A stretch of DNA of 64,000 bases from the NCBI GenBank assembly GCA_964544475.1, contig CAZJBS010000018.1, positions 1-64,000 of the forward strand, in the 5' to 3' direction. Each line of letters begins with the position of its first letter. The first letter of the stretch is position 1. The stretch comes from CAZJBS01 sp964544475 (lineage in GTDB: Bacteria > CLD3 > SB21). Both the position numbers and the translations under genes were made by a program. Below, piece after piece: positions 25,535 to 34,524 of this stretch. The notes beneath the pieces are model-generated. The model ran no database searches. It had not been told where the DNA came from and was given only the letters and a program-made list of their open reading frames with translations.

Positions 25535-27610
25535 TCAAAGGCCCAAGGACTTCAGAAAAGCTTCGCGATTGGGTTCACGACCAAGAAATTGTTTCACCAA
25601 TTCCAGCGGCTCTTCGGAATTGCCTTTGGCCAGAATGATGTCCCGATACCGTCGCCCCGTCGTCTGGTCCAGGATACCATGTTTTTCGAACTGCGAGAAC
25701 ATGTCCTCGGCATACACGCGCGACCACAGGTAACCGTAGTAGCCGGCTCCATACCCCACCAGATGCCCGAATGAGGCCTGGAACTGCGTTCCGTCCAGGA
25801 ACGGGGTCAGTGTAATTTCGTTCTGCAACCGCTTGACAACATCTGTGGTGGTTTCAGACCCCCCCGGAACAAAACGGTCATGCAGCGTCATGTCGAGAAC
25901 ACCGTAATAAACCTGCTGAAGCGTCGCCGTACCGGAACCCACATTTTTCGCTGCCCGCATCCGCTCAAACATGGTCTTGGGCAAAACCTCACCGGTCTTG
26001 TAATGACGGGCGAAGAGTTTGACCGATTCGTAATTCCAAACCCAGTTTTCGAAAATCTGCGAAGGTGCCTCCACAAAATCTCTTGGCACCTGGGTGCCGG
26101 AGAAGGAGTACAACTCCGATTGGGTTAGAAGATTGTGAAGAACATGGCCGAATTCATGAAAAAACGTCTCGACGGATGAACTGCCCAGAGCATGATACAT
26201 GAGCGATGGCCGGTCGGCAGATGGTTTTGGAAAATTACAGACCAGCGTGGCCGTCGGTATCTGATACCCCTTGACCGTGGCCTTGCCGCGAATCATGGCA
26301 AAACAGGCTGCGTGGGAGTACTTGTTGTCACGCGGGAACAGATCCAGGTAGAAGCGGCCGATGAGTCGCCCGGCTCGTTTGACTTCAAAGCCGCGTACAT
26401 CCGTGTGCCATGTCGAGGGACTCTTCATTTCTTCAAAGGTCACATCAAAAAGTCGCTCGGAAATGGCAAAAAGGCCGTCGATCACACGGTTGAGTTCGAA
26501 ATACTCCTTGACCGCGTCCTGGTCGACCTGGTATTTCGACCGGAGCAGAAGATTGTTATAGAATGACGTCTCCCACGGCTGGATCACATTCGCCAGAGGA
26601 TCCTTCGTATAGGATTTCTTCATTTCCAGGAGTTCATCATAATCGGCTTTCGCCTTGACGCGGACCGCCGAAATCAGACTGTTCTCAAAGTCCCACACGG
26701 CCTTTGTCGTTCCGGCCATACGGTCCTCGACGCGGTATTGCCCGTAGGTCTCATAGCCAAGCAGGGCGGCCATTTCCTTTCGATACACGAGTAGGCTGTC
26801 CAGAAGCGGTATGTTCCGCTCCGCCGCGCGCGTGTTATTCTTAATATACAGCGCTTTTCGCGCCGATTCCGATGTCGATGACTTCATGAACCCGGAGTAG
26901 GACGGGTAGGACAGGTCGATTTTGTACGAACCATCGTCGAGACGACGGCTGCTCTTGTAGTCCTCGGGAACGCCCTCCATTTCCTTTTCCGTGACGATCA
27001 GAAAATCGTTGGCGGCGGAGATATTGTTGTTGAACGCCACACCCAGATCGGATAATTTGTTCTGGATGCTTTTGAGGCGTTCGCGATCGTCACGCGAGAG
27101 GGCAAAACCGTTTCGTTCGAAGTCGCGGATGGTTTCAGTCAGGAACTTTCTGCGATGCCCGGTCAGTTGACGCGCCTCCTCGGTGGCGGCATATTCTTTG
27201 ACGGCTTGATACAACGATTCATCCATCGACAGTTCCGTATCAAACTGATTCATAATGGAGAAAGAAGCGGTGGCCTGATCGCGAACGGCTTTATCCGGAT
27301 GCACACTGAACATGAGATAGATGATGCTGTTGACTTTGGACAGGTCGTTTTGAATGTTGTCCAATGCGAGCATGGTATTGTCCCAGGTCCGGCTTCCCTT
27401 TGGTATTTGATAGATCGATTGAAGGGATGCCCTGGCGCCGGTCACCGCAAGATCGGTCGATGCGAGGATGTTCTGGTCGCTGATTTTTCCAAGATCAATC
27501 ACCGCGTTGAACGGGGCGAACAAGGGGTTGCCGTCATCCATGTCGCCGGCCTTGATCGCCGGCAATATCGCAGATGAAAGAATCACTGACAGTCCGAATA
27601 GGCATTTCAT
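25535..27610 (-). CDS. M3-family zinc metallopeptidase, exported
   Basis: 691 aa from ATG 27610 (AAAGGAGCCAAC upstream), with a signal peptide (MKCLFGLSVILSSAILPAIKAG). The longer frame to 27892 is not needed. The M3 active site is clear: ETFFHEFGHVLHNLL (HExxH, ~450) and the third-ligand helix PSQIFENWVWNYE about 30 residues on. The long helical N-terminal part (LSDLGVAFNNNISAAND, AALLGYETYGQYRVEDRMAG) matches thimet oligopeptidase/oligopeptidase A. It cleaves short peptides; the signal peptide suggests a periplasmic or secreted role unlike the cytosolic OpdA. Unlike the type-A cargo here it has no C-terminal sorting domain. Confidence 0.93.
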   Translation of the reverse strand: MKCLFGLSVILSSAILPAIKAGDMDDGNPLFAPFNAVIDLGKISDQNILASTDLAVTGARASLQSIYQIPKGSRTWDNTMLALDNIQNDLSKVNSIIYLMFSVHPDKAVRDQATASFSIMNQFDTELSMDESLYQAVKEYAATEEARQLTGHRRKFLTETIRDFERNGFALSRDDRERLKSIQNKLSDLGVAFNNNISAANDFLIVTEKEMEGVPEDYKSSRRLDDGSYKIDLSYPSYSGFMKSSTSESARKALYIKNNTRAAERNIPLLDSLLVYRKEMAALLGYETYGQYRVEDRMAGTTKAVWDFENSLISAVRVKAKADYDELLEMKKSYTKDPLANVIQPWETSFYNNLLLRSKYQVDQDAVKEYFELNRVIDGLFAISERLFDVTFEEMKSPSTWHTDVRGFEVKRAGRLIGRFYLDLFPRDNKYSHAACFAMIRGKATVKGYQIPTATLVCNFPKPSADRPSLMYHALGSSSVETFFHEFGHVLHNLLTQSELYSFSGTQVPRDFVEAPSQIFENWVWNYESVKLFARHYKTGEVLPKTMFERMRAAKNVGSGTATLQQVYYGVLDMTLHDRFVPGGSETTTDVVKRLQNEITLTPFLDGTQFQASFGHLVGYGAGYYGYLWSRVYAEDMFSQFEKHGILDQTTGRRYRDIILAKGNSEEPLELVKQFLGREPNREAFLKSLGL

Positions 27611-27676
27611 GTTGGCTCCTTTGAGAAGTGTCTTGGACGGGTTGGAAAAGCGACCATTTATACGCACATTCTTCCA

Positions 27677-28906
27677 ATGGGTTCCGGTACTTTGAAAGAA
27701 AAAGCACGCCATTTTCCGGCGATATTGAGGAAGCAGGCTCTTCGGGAGACGACGGCCTCCTATGGCGGAATCCGTGTTCAGCAATGGACCGGCGAGTTCT
27801 GGACTGCCCGTCAAAGACAGGCGTCCTCCATTCATGAGATTTCTTACCGCGCGTGCTTCAAGCCTCAACTGCCGCGTTTCTTTGTACAACATCTCACATC
27901 GGCCGATGACACCGTTTACGATCCCTTCTGTGGCCGCGGCACGACCCTGATTGAGGCGGCGCTTCTGGACCGCGCGGTGGTCGGCAATGACGTCAACCCT
28001 CTCAGCCGGGTCCTTTGCCTGCCGCGATTCTTTGTTCCTGACCTTGATGAGGTCTCAGATCGGCTGTCCGCCATCCCTTTCGACCCATCGAAAAAGGCCG
28101 ATATCGATGTCTCGATGTTTTATCATCCATCAACTGAGGGCGAAATCGTCTCCCTGCAGGGTTACCTGAACAAAAGACGCGATCGCGGCCGGGAAGATGA
28201 TCTCGACCGTTGGATACGCATGGTGGCCACCAACCGACTGACCGGACACTCTCCCGGCTTCTTTTCCGTTTACACGTTTCCGCCCAACCAGGCCGTACAG
28301 CCTGAAGAACAGATTGGCATCAATCGCAAGCGCCGCCAACGGCCCGAATACCGAGACGTGAGCCGGCTGATTCTGCGAAAAACACGGCGATTGCTCAGTT
28401 CGGTCAGTCCGGAACAAGTGTTGTCTCTGAGACGTCGTGGCCGCCGGTTCAGGCTCTACCATGCCCCGGCCGATCAAACCAGGAGAATTCGCCCGGACAC
28501 GATTGGCCTCGTCGTGACGTCCCCTCCATTTCTCGATGTCGTCCAATACGCCCGCGACAATTGGCTGAGATGTTGGTTCAACGGCATTGACGCCGCCGAA
28601 GTCCACGAAAAGATAACCATGAGCCGCACGATCGAACACTGGACCAGCGCCATGGGCCGCGTTTTCGCAGAACTTCACAGAATCGTCCGCCGGGAAGGAT
28701 GGGTTGCTTTCGAAGTGGGGGAAATCCGGAACGGCATGTTGAAGCTTGAGGAACATGTCGTACCGCTCGGTGTCGCCGCCGGATTTAAATGTGCCGGCGT
28801 CATCATCAATGCACAAACATTCACCAAGACATCAAACTTGTGGGGTGTATCCAACAACCTGAAGGGAACAAACTCCAACCGTATTGTCCTCTTTCAAAAA
28901 CCATGA
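27677..28906 (+). CDS. DNA methyltransferase-like protein (N4/N6 amino-MTase fold), solitary
   Basis: 409 aa. The AdoMet motif DPFCGRGTTLIEAALL (~83) comes first and the catalytic TSPPFLDVVQYARDNW (~284) second, i.e. motif I before motif IV, separated by ~190 residues of Arg-rich sequence that may be the target-recognition part. The C-terminus VAFEVGEIRNG and KTSNLWGVSNN is as in 'DNA methylase N-4/N-6' proteins. No restriction gene is adjacent, so it could be an orphan epigenetic methylase or act on another nucleic acid. The start at 27677 has no good ribosome site; true start could be somewhat downstream. Divergent from the M3 peptidase gene. Confidence 0.8.
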   Translation: MGSGTLKEKARHFPAILRKQALRETTASYGGIRVQQWTGEFWTARQRQASSIHEISYRACFKPQLPRFFVQHLTSADDTVYDPFCGRGTTLIEAALLDRAVVGNDVNPLSRVLCLPRFFVPDLDEVSDRLSAIPFDPSKKADIDVSMFYHPSTEGEIVSLQGYLNKRRDRGREDDLDRWIRMVATNRLTGHSPGFFSVYTFPPNQAVQPEEQIGINRKRRQRPEYRDVSRLILRKTRRLLSSVSPEQVLSLRRRGRRFRLYHAPADQTRRIRPDTIGLVVTSPPFLDVVQYARDNWLRCWFNGIDAAEVHEKITMSRTIEHWTSAMGRVFAELHRIVRREGWVAFEVGEIRNGMLKLEEHVVPLGVAAGFKCAGVIINAQTFTKTSNLWGVSNNLKGTNSNRIVLFQKP

Positions 28907-28919
28907 GTCGTCCCGCCAT

Positions 28920-29612
28920 TTAGTTGGATAACGCATTCGGCGATTGATCCTGAAGGCCCTGGTCGTGGCTTTCAGCCGGCTTCACTTTGACCGATCCTTT
29001 GGCCGGAAAATCCGTGCCAAACACCCGATCCCAAAACGGCAGACTGACTCCAAATCCTTTGTCGGAATCCTGGAAGTGATGTCGCATGTGATGATTCTTG
29101 ACGGCCAGCCAATACGAAGAGTGCATGTTGAAATGGTGAATGGCATAGTGCGTCATGTCATAAATCATATAGCCTGTCAGGAATCCCGCCGTGATCGGCG
29201 ACGCATGCTGCCCGAACAGTATGCGAAAGAGGAGATAAAAAACAGATGCCAGCGGTACACTGATCAAGGGGGGCATGACCAGACGCTTCGAATCCATGGG
29301 ATAATCATGATGAACGCCATGCGCCAAAAAGTGGATACGCTCCGTTCGGGGTCCGACCGGTTTGAAATGAAACATGAATCGATGCAGACCATATTCGGCA
29401 AACGTCCAGATCACAAGACCAAAGACACACCACATGACGATGTCCGCCCAAGCATAGCCGGACGCCGCCGCCGAATAAAAAAGGAATCCTCCGACTATCG
29501 GCAAAAAGACCAGCAGCGGAACGGAAGGATGAACCTTGGAAAGGAATTCCATCACGTCGTTTTCAAACAAGCGTATCGTCACGTCCTTATTGCTCACAAA
29601 CTGCCTTGGCAT
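28920..29612 (-). CDS. Fatty acid hydroxylase (sterol desaturase superfamily, FA2H-like)
   Basis: 230 aa membrane protein with four hydrophobic segments and the di-iron His clusters of the superfamily: YGLHRFMFH (~83), HFLAHGVHHDYP (~108), THYAIHHFNMH (~170) and KNHHMRHHFQD (~188). The arrangement is that of fatty acid 2-hydroxylase/Scs7, which adds a 2-OH to the fatty acid of sphingolipids using O2. The serine-palmitoyltransferase-like gene is divergent next to it, making a sphingolipid role likely. ATG 29612 preceded by AAGG. Convergent with the methylase gene (13 bases apart). Confidence 0.88.
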   Translation of the reverse strand: MPRQFVSNKDVTIRLFENDVMEFLSKVHPSVPLLVFLPIVGGFLFYSAAASGYAWADIVMWCVFGLVIWTFAEYGLHRFMFHFKPVGPRTERIHFLAHGVHHDYPMDSKRLVMPPLISVPLASVFYLLFRILFGQHASPITAGFLTGYMIYDMTHYAIHHFNMHSSYWLAVKNHHMRHHFQDSDKGFGVSLPFWDRVFGTDFPAKGSVKVKPAESHDQGLQDQSPNALSN

Positions 29613-29833
29613 GCCAGACCTTTCATCGGGAATCCGTCATCATGATACATGTGAAAAAAGTATTTTTCGCAGAATAATACAAAATTGCCTGTTTGCCGAC
29701 AAGCGCTTTTTTGGCTTTCCAAGAAATGCCTTTACTTTTCGTACCGATTCCACTATCTTTTTTTTGTTTGACACATCTGTAAATATCTATTTCTAATCGT
29801 TTTCCATCAATTTGACTTGTTCTTGGAGTCTGT

Positions 29834-31087
29834 ATGAACTCGTGGCTAGTTGAAAAGTGCAAACCGTTTTCCAATCTGGTTGATGACGTCAAGGCCAGAG
29901 GCCTTTACCGCTACTTTACGGAATTGCAGAAAACGGGCACGTACATCACCGTGGCAGGTCAGGATCTCATCAATTTTTCATCCAATGATTATCTGGGTCT
30001 GACCCATGACCCCCGCGTCCTGGAGGCCGCCAAAAAAGCGCTGGACACGTACGGATCCGGACTTTGCGGTTCCCGATATGTCGTAGGTACAACAGTTGAG
30101 CATGTGAAACTCGAGGAAAAGATTGCGGAATGGAAGGGCAAGGAGTCCTGTCTCGTTTTTTCCACGGGATACCAGACGCTGCTTGGTACGGTTTCCGCGC
30201 TGTTGATCAATCACGAAGACATGCCGGAAGACAACATCGTACTGGCGATTGACAAATTGAGTCATGCTTGTATCCTCGACGGTTGCGCGCTGGGCGTGGG
30301 TACCCCCCTGACCCGCGGCAGCAGCAAGACGGTGGACGGCCAGATTCGTTATTTCCGGCACAACGATCCGGTCAGCCTTGAATCGATTGTGGAAAGCAAT
30401 ACGCGCAAAGGCCGGAACGTTCTGATCATTGTCGAAGGTGTTTACAGCATGGACGGCGATATCTGTCGGCTTCCTGATTTTGTGCGCATTGCGCGAAAGT
30501 ACAACGCGTGCATTGCTGTGGACGATGCCCACGGCACCGGCGTGCTTGGCAAGACCGGCCGTGGCACGGCGGAACATTATGGCCTCGAAAAGGAAGTGGA
30601 CCTCCTGATGGGTACCTTCAGCAAGGCCCTCGGATGCGTGGGCGGATTCGTCGCCGGCCAAATGGAAGTGATTTCTCATATCAAGCACAAGGCGCGCAGT
30701 CTCATTTTTTCCGCCGCGTCGCCCGTGTCCAACATTGTCTCCGTCTCGGCGATCATTGACATCATCCGGTCGGAACCCCAACACCTCGAACGCATGCGCT
30801 CCAATGATCTGTACTTTAAGAAAGCGTTGCGCGAGTTGGGATTCAACTACGGAGACAGTGAGACACCCATCGTGCCGATCATCGTTGGCGACAGCGAAAA
30901 GACGATGTACCTGTCCCAAAAATTGTTTGAGAACGGCGTGCTGATGCTGCCCATGATCTATCCGGCGGTTGCCAACGGGCAGGAACGCCTGCGGTGCACG
31001 ATCAGCGCCCAGCATACAAAAGCCGACATGGACCGCGCCCTGGAAGTTCTGCGCGACGAAGGAAGAAAAGTCGGCGTCATCAATTAG
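29834..31087 (+). CDS. Serine palmitoyltransferase-like alpha-oxoamine synthase
   Basis: 417 aa PLP enzyme of the KBL/BioF/SPT family, start ATG 29834 with TTGGAG upstream. The lysine that binds PLP is in GTFSKALGCVGGF (~263); others: NFSSNDYLGLTHDP (~48), EGVYSMDGDICRLPD (~200), VDDAHGTGVLGKTGRG (~229). I favour serine palmitoyltransferase over AONS because EGVYSM.GDI, the 'CVGGF' after the lysine and the ending RCTISAQHT..GRKVGVI follow bacterial SPT, and because a fatty acid 2-hydroxylase lies divergently alongside. It would condense serine with palmitoyl-CoA to 3-ketosphinganine. No biotin genes are nearby. An alternative is 2-amino-3-ketobutyrate-CoA ligase. Confidence 0.86.
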   Translation: MNSWLVEKCKPFSNLVDDVKARGLYRYFTELQKTGTYITVAGQDLINFSSNDYLGLTHDPRVLEAAKKALDTYGSGLCGSRYVVGTTVEHVKLEEKIAEWKGKESCLVFSTGYQTLLGTVSALLINHEDMPEDNIVLAIDKLSHACILDGCALGVGTPLTRGSSKTVDGQIRYFRHNDPVSLESIVESNTRKGRNVLIIVEGVYSMDGDICRLPDFVRIARKYNACIAVDDAHGTGVLGKTGRGTAEHYGLEKEVDLLMGTFSKALGCVGGFVAGQMEVISHIKHKARSLIFSAASPVSNIVSVSAIIDIIRSEPQHLERMRSNDLYFKKALRELGFNYGDSETPIVPIIVGDSEKTMYLSQKLFENGVLMLPMIYPAVANGQERLRCTISAQHTKADMDRALEVLRDEGRKVGVIN

Positions 31088-31152
31088 CTGGCATTATTTC
31101 CACCCCATTTCCGCGAGTGATCAAGGGTTTTTATATATCCAAGAGAGGCGTA

Positions 31153-31929
31153 TTACTTTTCTTTTCTTCGCTTCACGGATTGATTGAATTCGCTATTGAG
31201 TCTCACAATAGCCTGCCAATCAATCTTACCGTTGATACAGTATTCTTTGATAAATTCTTCCGTAAACTTATTGACTACCTGAGAATATGATTGAATAAAC
31301 TGCTCGTTCTTTTCCTTCGCCTTGTGGCCAAGAGGTTCGACGATATCAAGAAATAGGCGATCATTGCCAGAAATGAATGTCCAGAAGTCTTTTCCGCAGT
31401 ATTTCAAGTAGTTGTCTTTTTGGGGATTTCTGTCGATCCCATAACAACACCCATTGACTGCGGCTACATTTGAGTATTCTGAGTTCGTTTGCAAAGTGCG
31501 TTTTGCTCGGCTGAAATCGTCCTTCATTTTTGTAATCTGCCTGCTATTTCCCCAATTTGGCCCAGACTTGATTGATACAATATAGCGAGTACCATTTCTT
31601 TCAAACTCCAAGTCAATTCCCGTCGTGGTGCTTTTTTGGCCACCATACACTTCGTGGCAAATAAAAATAGCCAGTTTCTCTAAGAAAGTTCCAAAAAGCG
31701 TTTCCTCTTGAGAGGCCAGATGAGAGTCCAGAAGACTTTTCACAAAATCCTGTGCCGTAAGTATGTTTTTTGCCTTGTACAGATACGGGTTTTTCCTCTG
31801 GAGGATTCTTTTCAACTTTAACTGCTCAAGGCTACTTAGGCGATCTTTATGAAAAGAGCCGATGTTCTCTTCAACGAATCCGACCACACGAGATAACTCA
31901 AATTCTTGCATAAACACCAGCCCGTTCAA
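31153..31929 (-). CDS. PmeII-type type II restriction endonuclease
   Basis: 258 aa. The core GIDLEFERNGTRYIVSIKSGPNWGNS is split here as GIDLEFER (~103) then YIVSIKSGPNWGNS (~113): a PD-(D/E)xK-like nuclease site with Asp and SIKSG, characteristic of the PmeII restriction family, followed by KMKDDFSRAKRTLQ. It cuts DNA at a site protected by the neighbouring methylase. The start codon (ATG 31929, or ATG 31911) overlaps the end of the methylase gene, so translation is coupled. DNA here is clearly AT-richer than in the flanking genes, a sign of transfer. Recognition sequence cannot be read from the protein. Confidence 0.82.
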   Translation of the reverse strand: MNGLVFMQEFELSRVVGFVEENIGSFHKDRLSSLEQLKLKRILQRKNPYLYKAKNILTAQDFVKSLLDSHLASQEETLFGTFLEKLAIFICHEVYGGQKSTTTGIDLEFERNGTRYIVSIKSGPNWGNSRQITKMKDDFSRAKRTLQTNSEYSNVAAVNGCCYGIDRNPQKDNYLKYCGKDFWTFISGNDRLFLDIVEPLGHKAKEKNEQFIQSYSQVVNKFTEEFIKEYCINGKIDWQAIVRLNSEFNQSVKRRKEK

Positions 31930-32749
31930 GCAAAACCAGGTTCGATGTCTGAAGATCTTTCTTTACCTGATCATAATATTCTGGTACAATTTCAATTCCG
32001 ATCGAGTTTCTTCGCATCGAATGCGCAACACTTATCGTAGTGCCAGAACCCATGAAAGGGTCGAGGACAATTTCGTTTTCTCGCGTGAATAATCTTATGA
32101 ACCACTCCGGTAAAGACTCTGGAAACGTTGCGCTGTGGTTTTTGTTGCCACATTCAGTTGCCATGTGAATAACATTTGATGGATAGGCCTTTGTTCGCTC
32201 TAACCAGTTTGAGATGTTCTTACCAAAGCCGCTACCCACTTTTGAGTTATCGCGGGTCTTGTCGGTATCACTCAATTTTCGCAGACGTGATTTGGCCCAT
32301 TCGCCCATCGGCACCATGACTTCCTCTTGATACATGTGGAACTTCCTATTCTTGTTAAATTGTAACAATCGTTCCCAAGCGTCCCTGAACCTGTTCGGCC
32401 ATTTACCTGGGTAGCAATTCTTCTTGTGCCAAATGTATTCTTCAGTCCAAAGCCAACCTTGCTTTCGCATTTCCAGTATCAGTTCAATAACATATGTGTG
32501 TCGCTCCCCATTACTTACCTTTTCCTTGATATTAAGGATAAATGTGCCCGTCGGTTTCATAACCCTCAGCAGTTCTTTTGTAATCGGAAGGAACCACTCA
32601 ACATACCGATCTGGATGGATGCCCCCATACGTATTTCTTCTGCTATCAGCGTATGGAGGTGATGTGAAAATCAGATCCACTGAGTTATCCCTCAATTTCT
32701 TCAGTTGTTCTCGACAGTCCCCCAAAAGAAGTTTCGTGGAAATTCTCAT
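31898..32749 (-). CDS. Type II site-specific DNA methyltransferase (beta class)
   Basis: About 283 aa from ATG 32749 (the frame also allows a TTG at 32815). Catalytic motif IV TSPPYADSRR lies near residue 28 and the AdoMet motif DPFMGSGTTISVAHSMRR near residue 240, the order of the beta class (N4-cytosine or N6-adenine; SPPY favours N4-C or N6-A alike). Other elements: KPTGTFILNIKEK and the target region with YIWHKKNCYPGKWPNRF. Protects host DNA against the downstream endonuclease, which overlaps it by 14-32 bases. AT-rich module inserted between the SPT-like gene and comM. Confidence 0.9.
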   Translation of the reverse strand: MRISTKLLLGDCREQLKKLRDNSVDLIFTSPPYADSRRNTYGGIHPDRYVEWFLPITKELLRVMKPTGTFILNIKEKVSNGERHTYVIELILEMRKQGWLWTEEYIWHKKNCYPGKWPNRFRDAWERLLQFNKNRKFHMYQEEVMVPMGEWAKSRLRKLSDTDKTRDNSKVGSGFGKNISNWLERTKAYPSNVIHMATECGNKNHSATFPESLPEWFIRLFTRENEIVLDPFMGSGTTISVAHSMRRNSIGIEIVPEYYDQVKKDLQTSNLVLLERAGVYARI

Positions 32750-32830
32750 GTCTGATTCTATGGTATTATCTATCAAGGTTTCTCCAATGTAATGTAATGT
32801 CGACCAAATCTGCAATCTTTCTTCTGATTT

Positions 32831-34372
32831 TCATATCCCATAATTCCTGTCCAGACTCCGATACTGGATCGCCTCACTGACGTGTTCCGGCCGGATGGCT
32901 TCGGAATCGCCGAGATCAGCGATGGTACGCGCCACTTTGAGAATGCGATCATACGCCCGCGCCGACAAGCCCAATTTCGTGATGGCCATCTTCATGAGTT
33001 CGGCGCCGCGTTCATCCAGTTTGCAATACGTGCGGATTTCTTTCGATTCCATGTCGGCATTACAATACAGCATGCGGCCCTGACCCGAGACGGAACGGAA
33101 ACGTTTCAACTGCACCTGCCGGGCGCGCACAACTCTTTCCCGAATGGCCGCACTGCGTTCCCCGCCAGGATCGCCGGACAAATCCTTGTATTTCACCGCG
33201 GGACATTCGATGTGAATATCGATCCGATCCAGCAATGGTCCTGACACGCGGGACATGTAGCGTTGGACCACCGGTGGCGTGCAAGAGCATTGGTTGCTTG
33301 AATCGCCGAAATACCCGCAGGGGCATGGATTCATGGCGCACGCCAGCATGAAGTTGGCCGGGTACGTCAGGGACATCTCGGCACGGCTGATCGTGACCTT
33401 GCCGTCCTCCAAAGGCTGGCGCATGACTTCCAATACGTTCTTCTTGAATTCCGGCAATTCATCCAGGAAGAGCACGCCATGGTGCGCGAGGCTGACCTCA
33501 CCGGGTTTGGGAATGTGGCCGCCGCCGATCAGTCCCGCATCCGATATCGTATGGTGCGGCGATCGAAACGGGCGCGTGGTAATCAGGCTGCGGTCAAGGA
33601 TGCCGGCCACGGAGTGTATCTTGGTTGTTTCCAGGGCTTCATCCAGCGTGAGATCAGGCAAGATGGTCGGCAGACGTTTGGCGAGCATGGTTTTGCCGCT
33701 GCCCGGCGGCCCGATGAGGACAATGTTATGTCCGCCCGCGGCGGCCACCTCCAAAGCGCGTTTGGCGTGTTCCTGACCTTTCACGTCCTGGAAATCCCAG
33801 TGATGGCCATTGGAGGAGGCGAAGATGGAATTCAGGTCCACCTTGTGCGGGGCGATCCTGATATCGCCGTTGAGAAAGGCGACGGTTTCGCCGAGCGATT
33901 TGACGGGGTAGACTTCCAGCCCTTCGGTCATGGCCGCTTCGCCGGCATTCTCAGCCGGTAGTACGATGCCCTTCATGCCTTCGGCCCGCGCTTTCACGCT
34001 GATCGACAACGCGCCCGTGACCGGTCTTAAGCGGCCGTCCAATGACAATTCCCCCAGCAACACGAACCGATCCAGCAGCGTGGGATGCACCTGACCGTGG
34101 GCGGCCAATATGCCGGTGGCAATTGGCAGATCAAACAATGAACCGGCTTTGCGAATGTCGGCCGGCGCCAGGTTGACAGTAATGCGTTTGATGGGAAAGG
34201 TAAAGCCTGAGTTCTTTATGGCTGCGTTCACGCGTTCCTTGGATTCGCGCACCGCACCGTCGGGCAGGCCCACGGTGATGAAATTTGGAATAGCTCCTTC
34301 GAGATGCGATTCGACTTTGACGATGTACGCTTCGATACCGAAGGTCGTTGCCGACATGACCTGCGAGAACAT
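32831..34372 (-). CDS. comM: ComM/YifB-type AAA+ (Mg-chelatase-like) helicase
   Basis: 513 aa, standard length. N-terminal ChlI-like domain (MSATTFGIEAYIVKVESHL), then the Mg-chelatase AAA+ core with Walker A GPPGSGKTMLAKR (~218), Walker B GVLFLDELPEF (~297), the Cys cluster CAMNPCPCGYFGD..QCSCTP (~350) that binds zinc, and a C-terminal winged region with RAYDRILKVARTIADL. ComM promotes branch migration of imported ssDNA in natural transformation. The restriction pair lies just downstream. The presence of comM is widespread and does not by itself show competence. Confidence 0.95.
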   Translation of the reverse strand: MFSQVMSATTFGIEAYIVKVESHLEGAIPNFITVGLPDGAVRESKERVNAAIKNSGFTFPIKRITVNLAPADIRKAGSLFDLPIATGILAAHGQVHPTLLDRFVLLGELSLDGRLRPVTGALSISVKARAEGMKGIVLPAENAGEAAMTEGLEVYPVKSLGETVAFLNGDIRIAPHKVDLNSIFASSNGHHWDFQDVKGQEHAKRALEVAAAGGHNIVLIGPPGSGKTMLAKRLPTILPDLTLDEALETTKIHSVAGILDRSLITTRPFRSPHHTISDAGLIGGGHIPKPGEVSLAHHGVLFLDELPEFKKNVLEVMRQPLEDGKVTISRAEMSLTYPANFMLACAMNPCPCGYFGDSSNQCSCTPPVVQRYMSRVSGPLLDRIDIHIECPAVKYKDLSGDPGGERSAAIRERVVRARQVQLKRFRSVSGQGRMLYCNADMESKEIRTYCKLDERGAELMKMAITKLGLSARAYDRILKVARTIADLGDSEAIRPEHVSEAIQYRSLDRNYGI

Positions 34373-34524
34373 AGGCCGCTCCTTTGTACGTTATCAAATG
34401 GTACAGCCGGCGGCGGCCGTTATTTTCTCAAAATATGAGAAAATATTTTGACCTCCCAAAACGACCCGTCGGGAATTTTTTCTTTACTTTTGACTCTGTG
34501 GCAGCTTTTGATACATTTCTATCT

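Noticed and set aside
29768..29796. TTGACA plus TTCTAA as a promoter for the SPT-like gene
   Set aside because: The -35 is perfect and the spacer is 17, but the -10 element is too poor to call.
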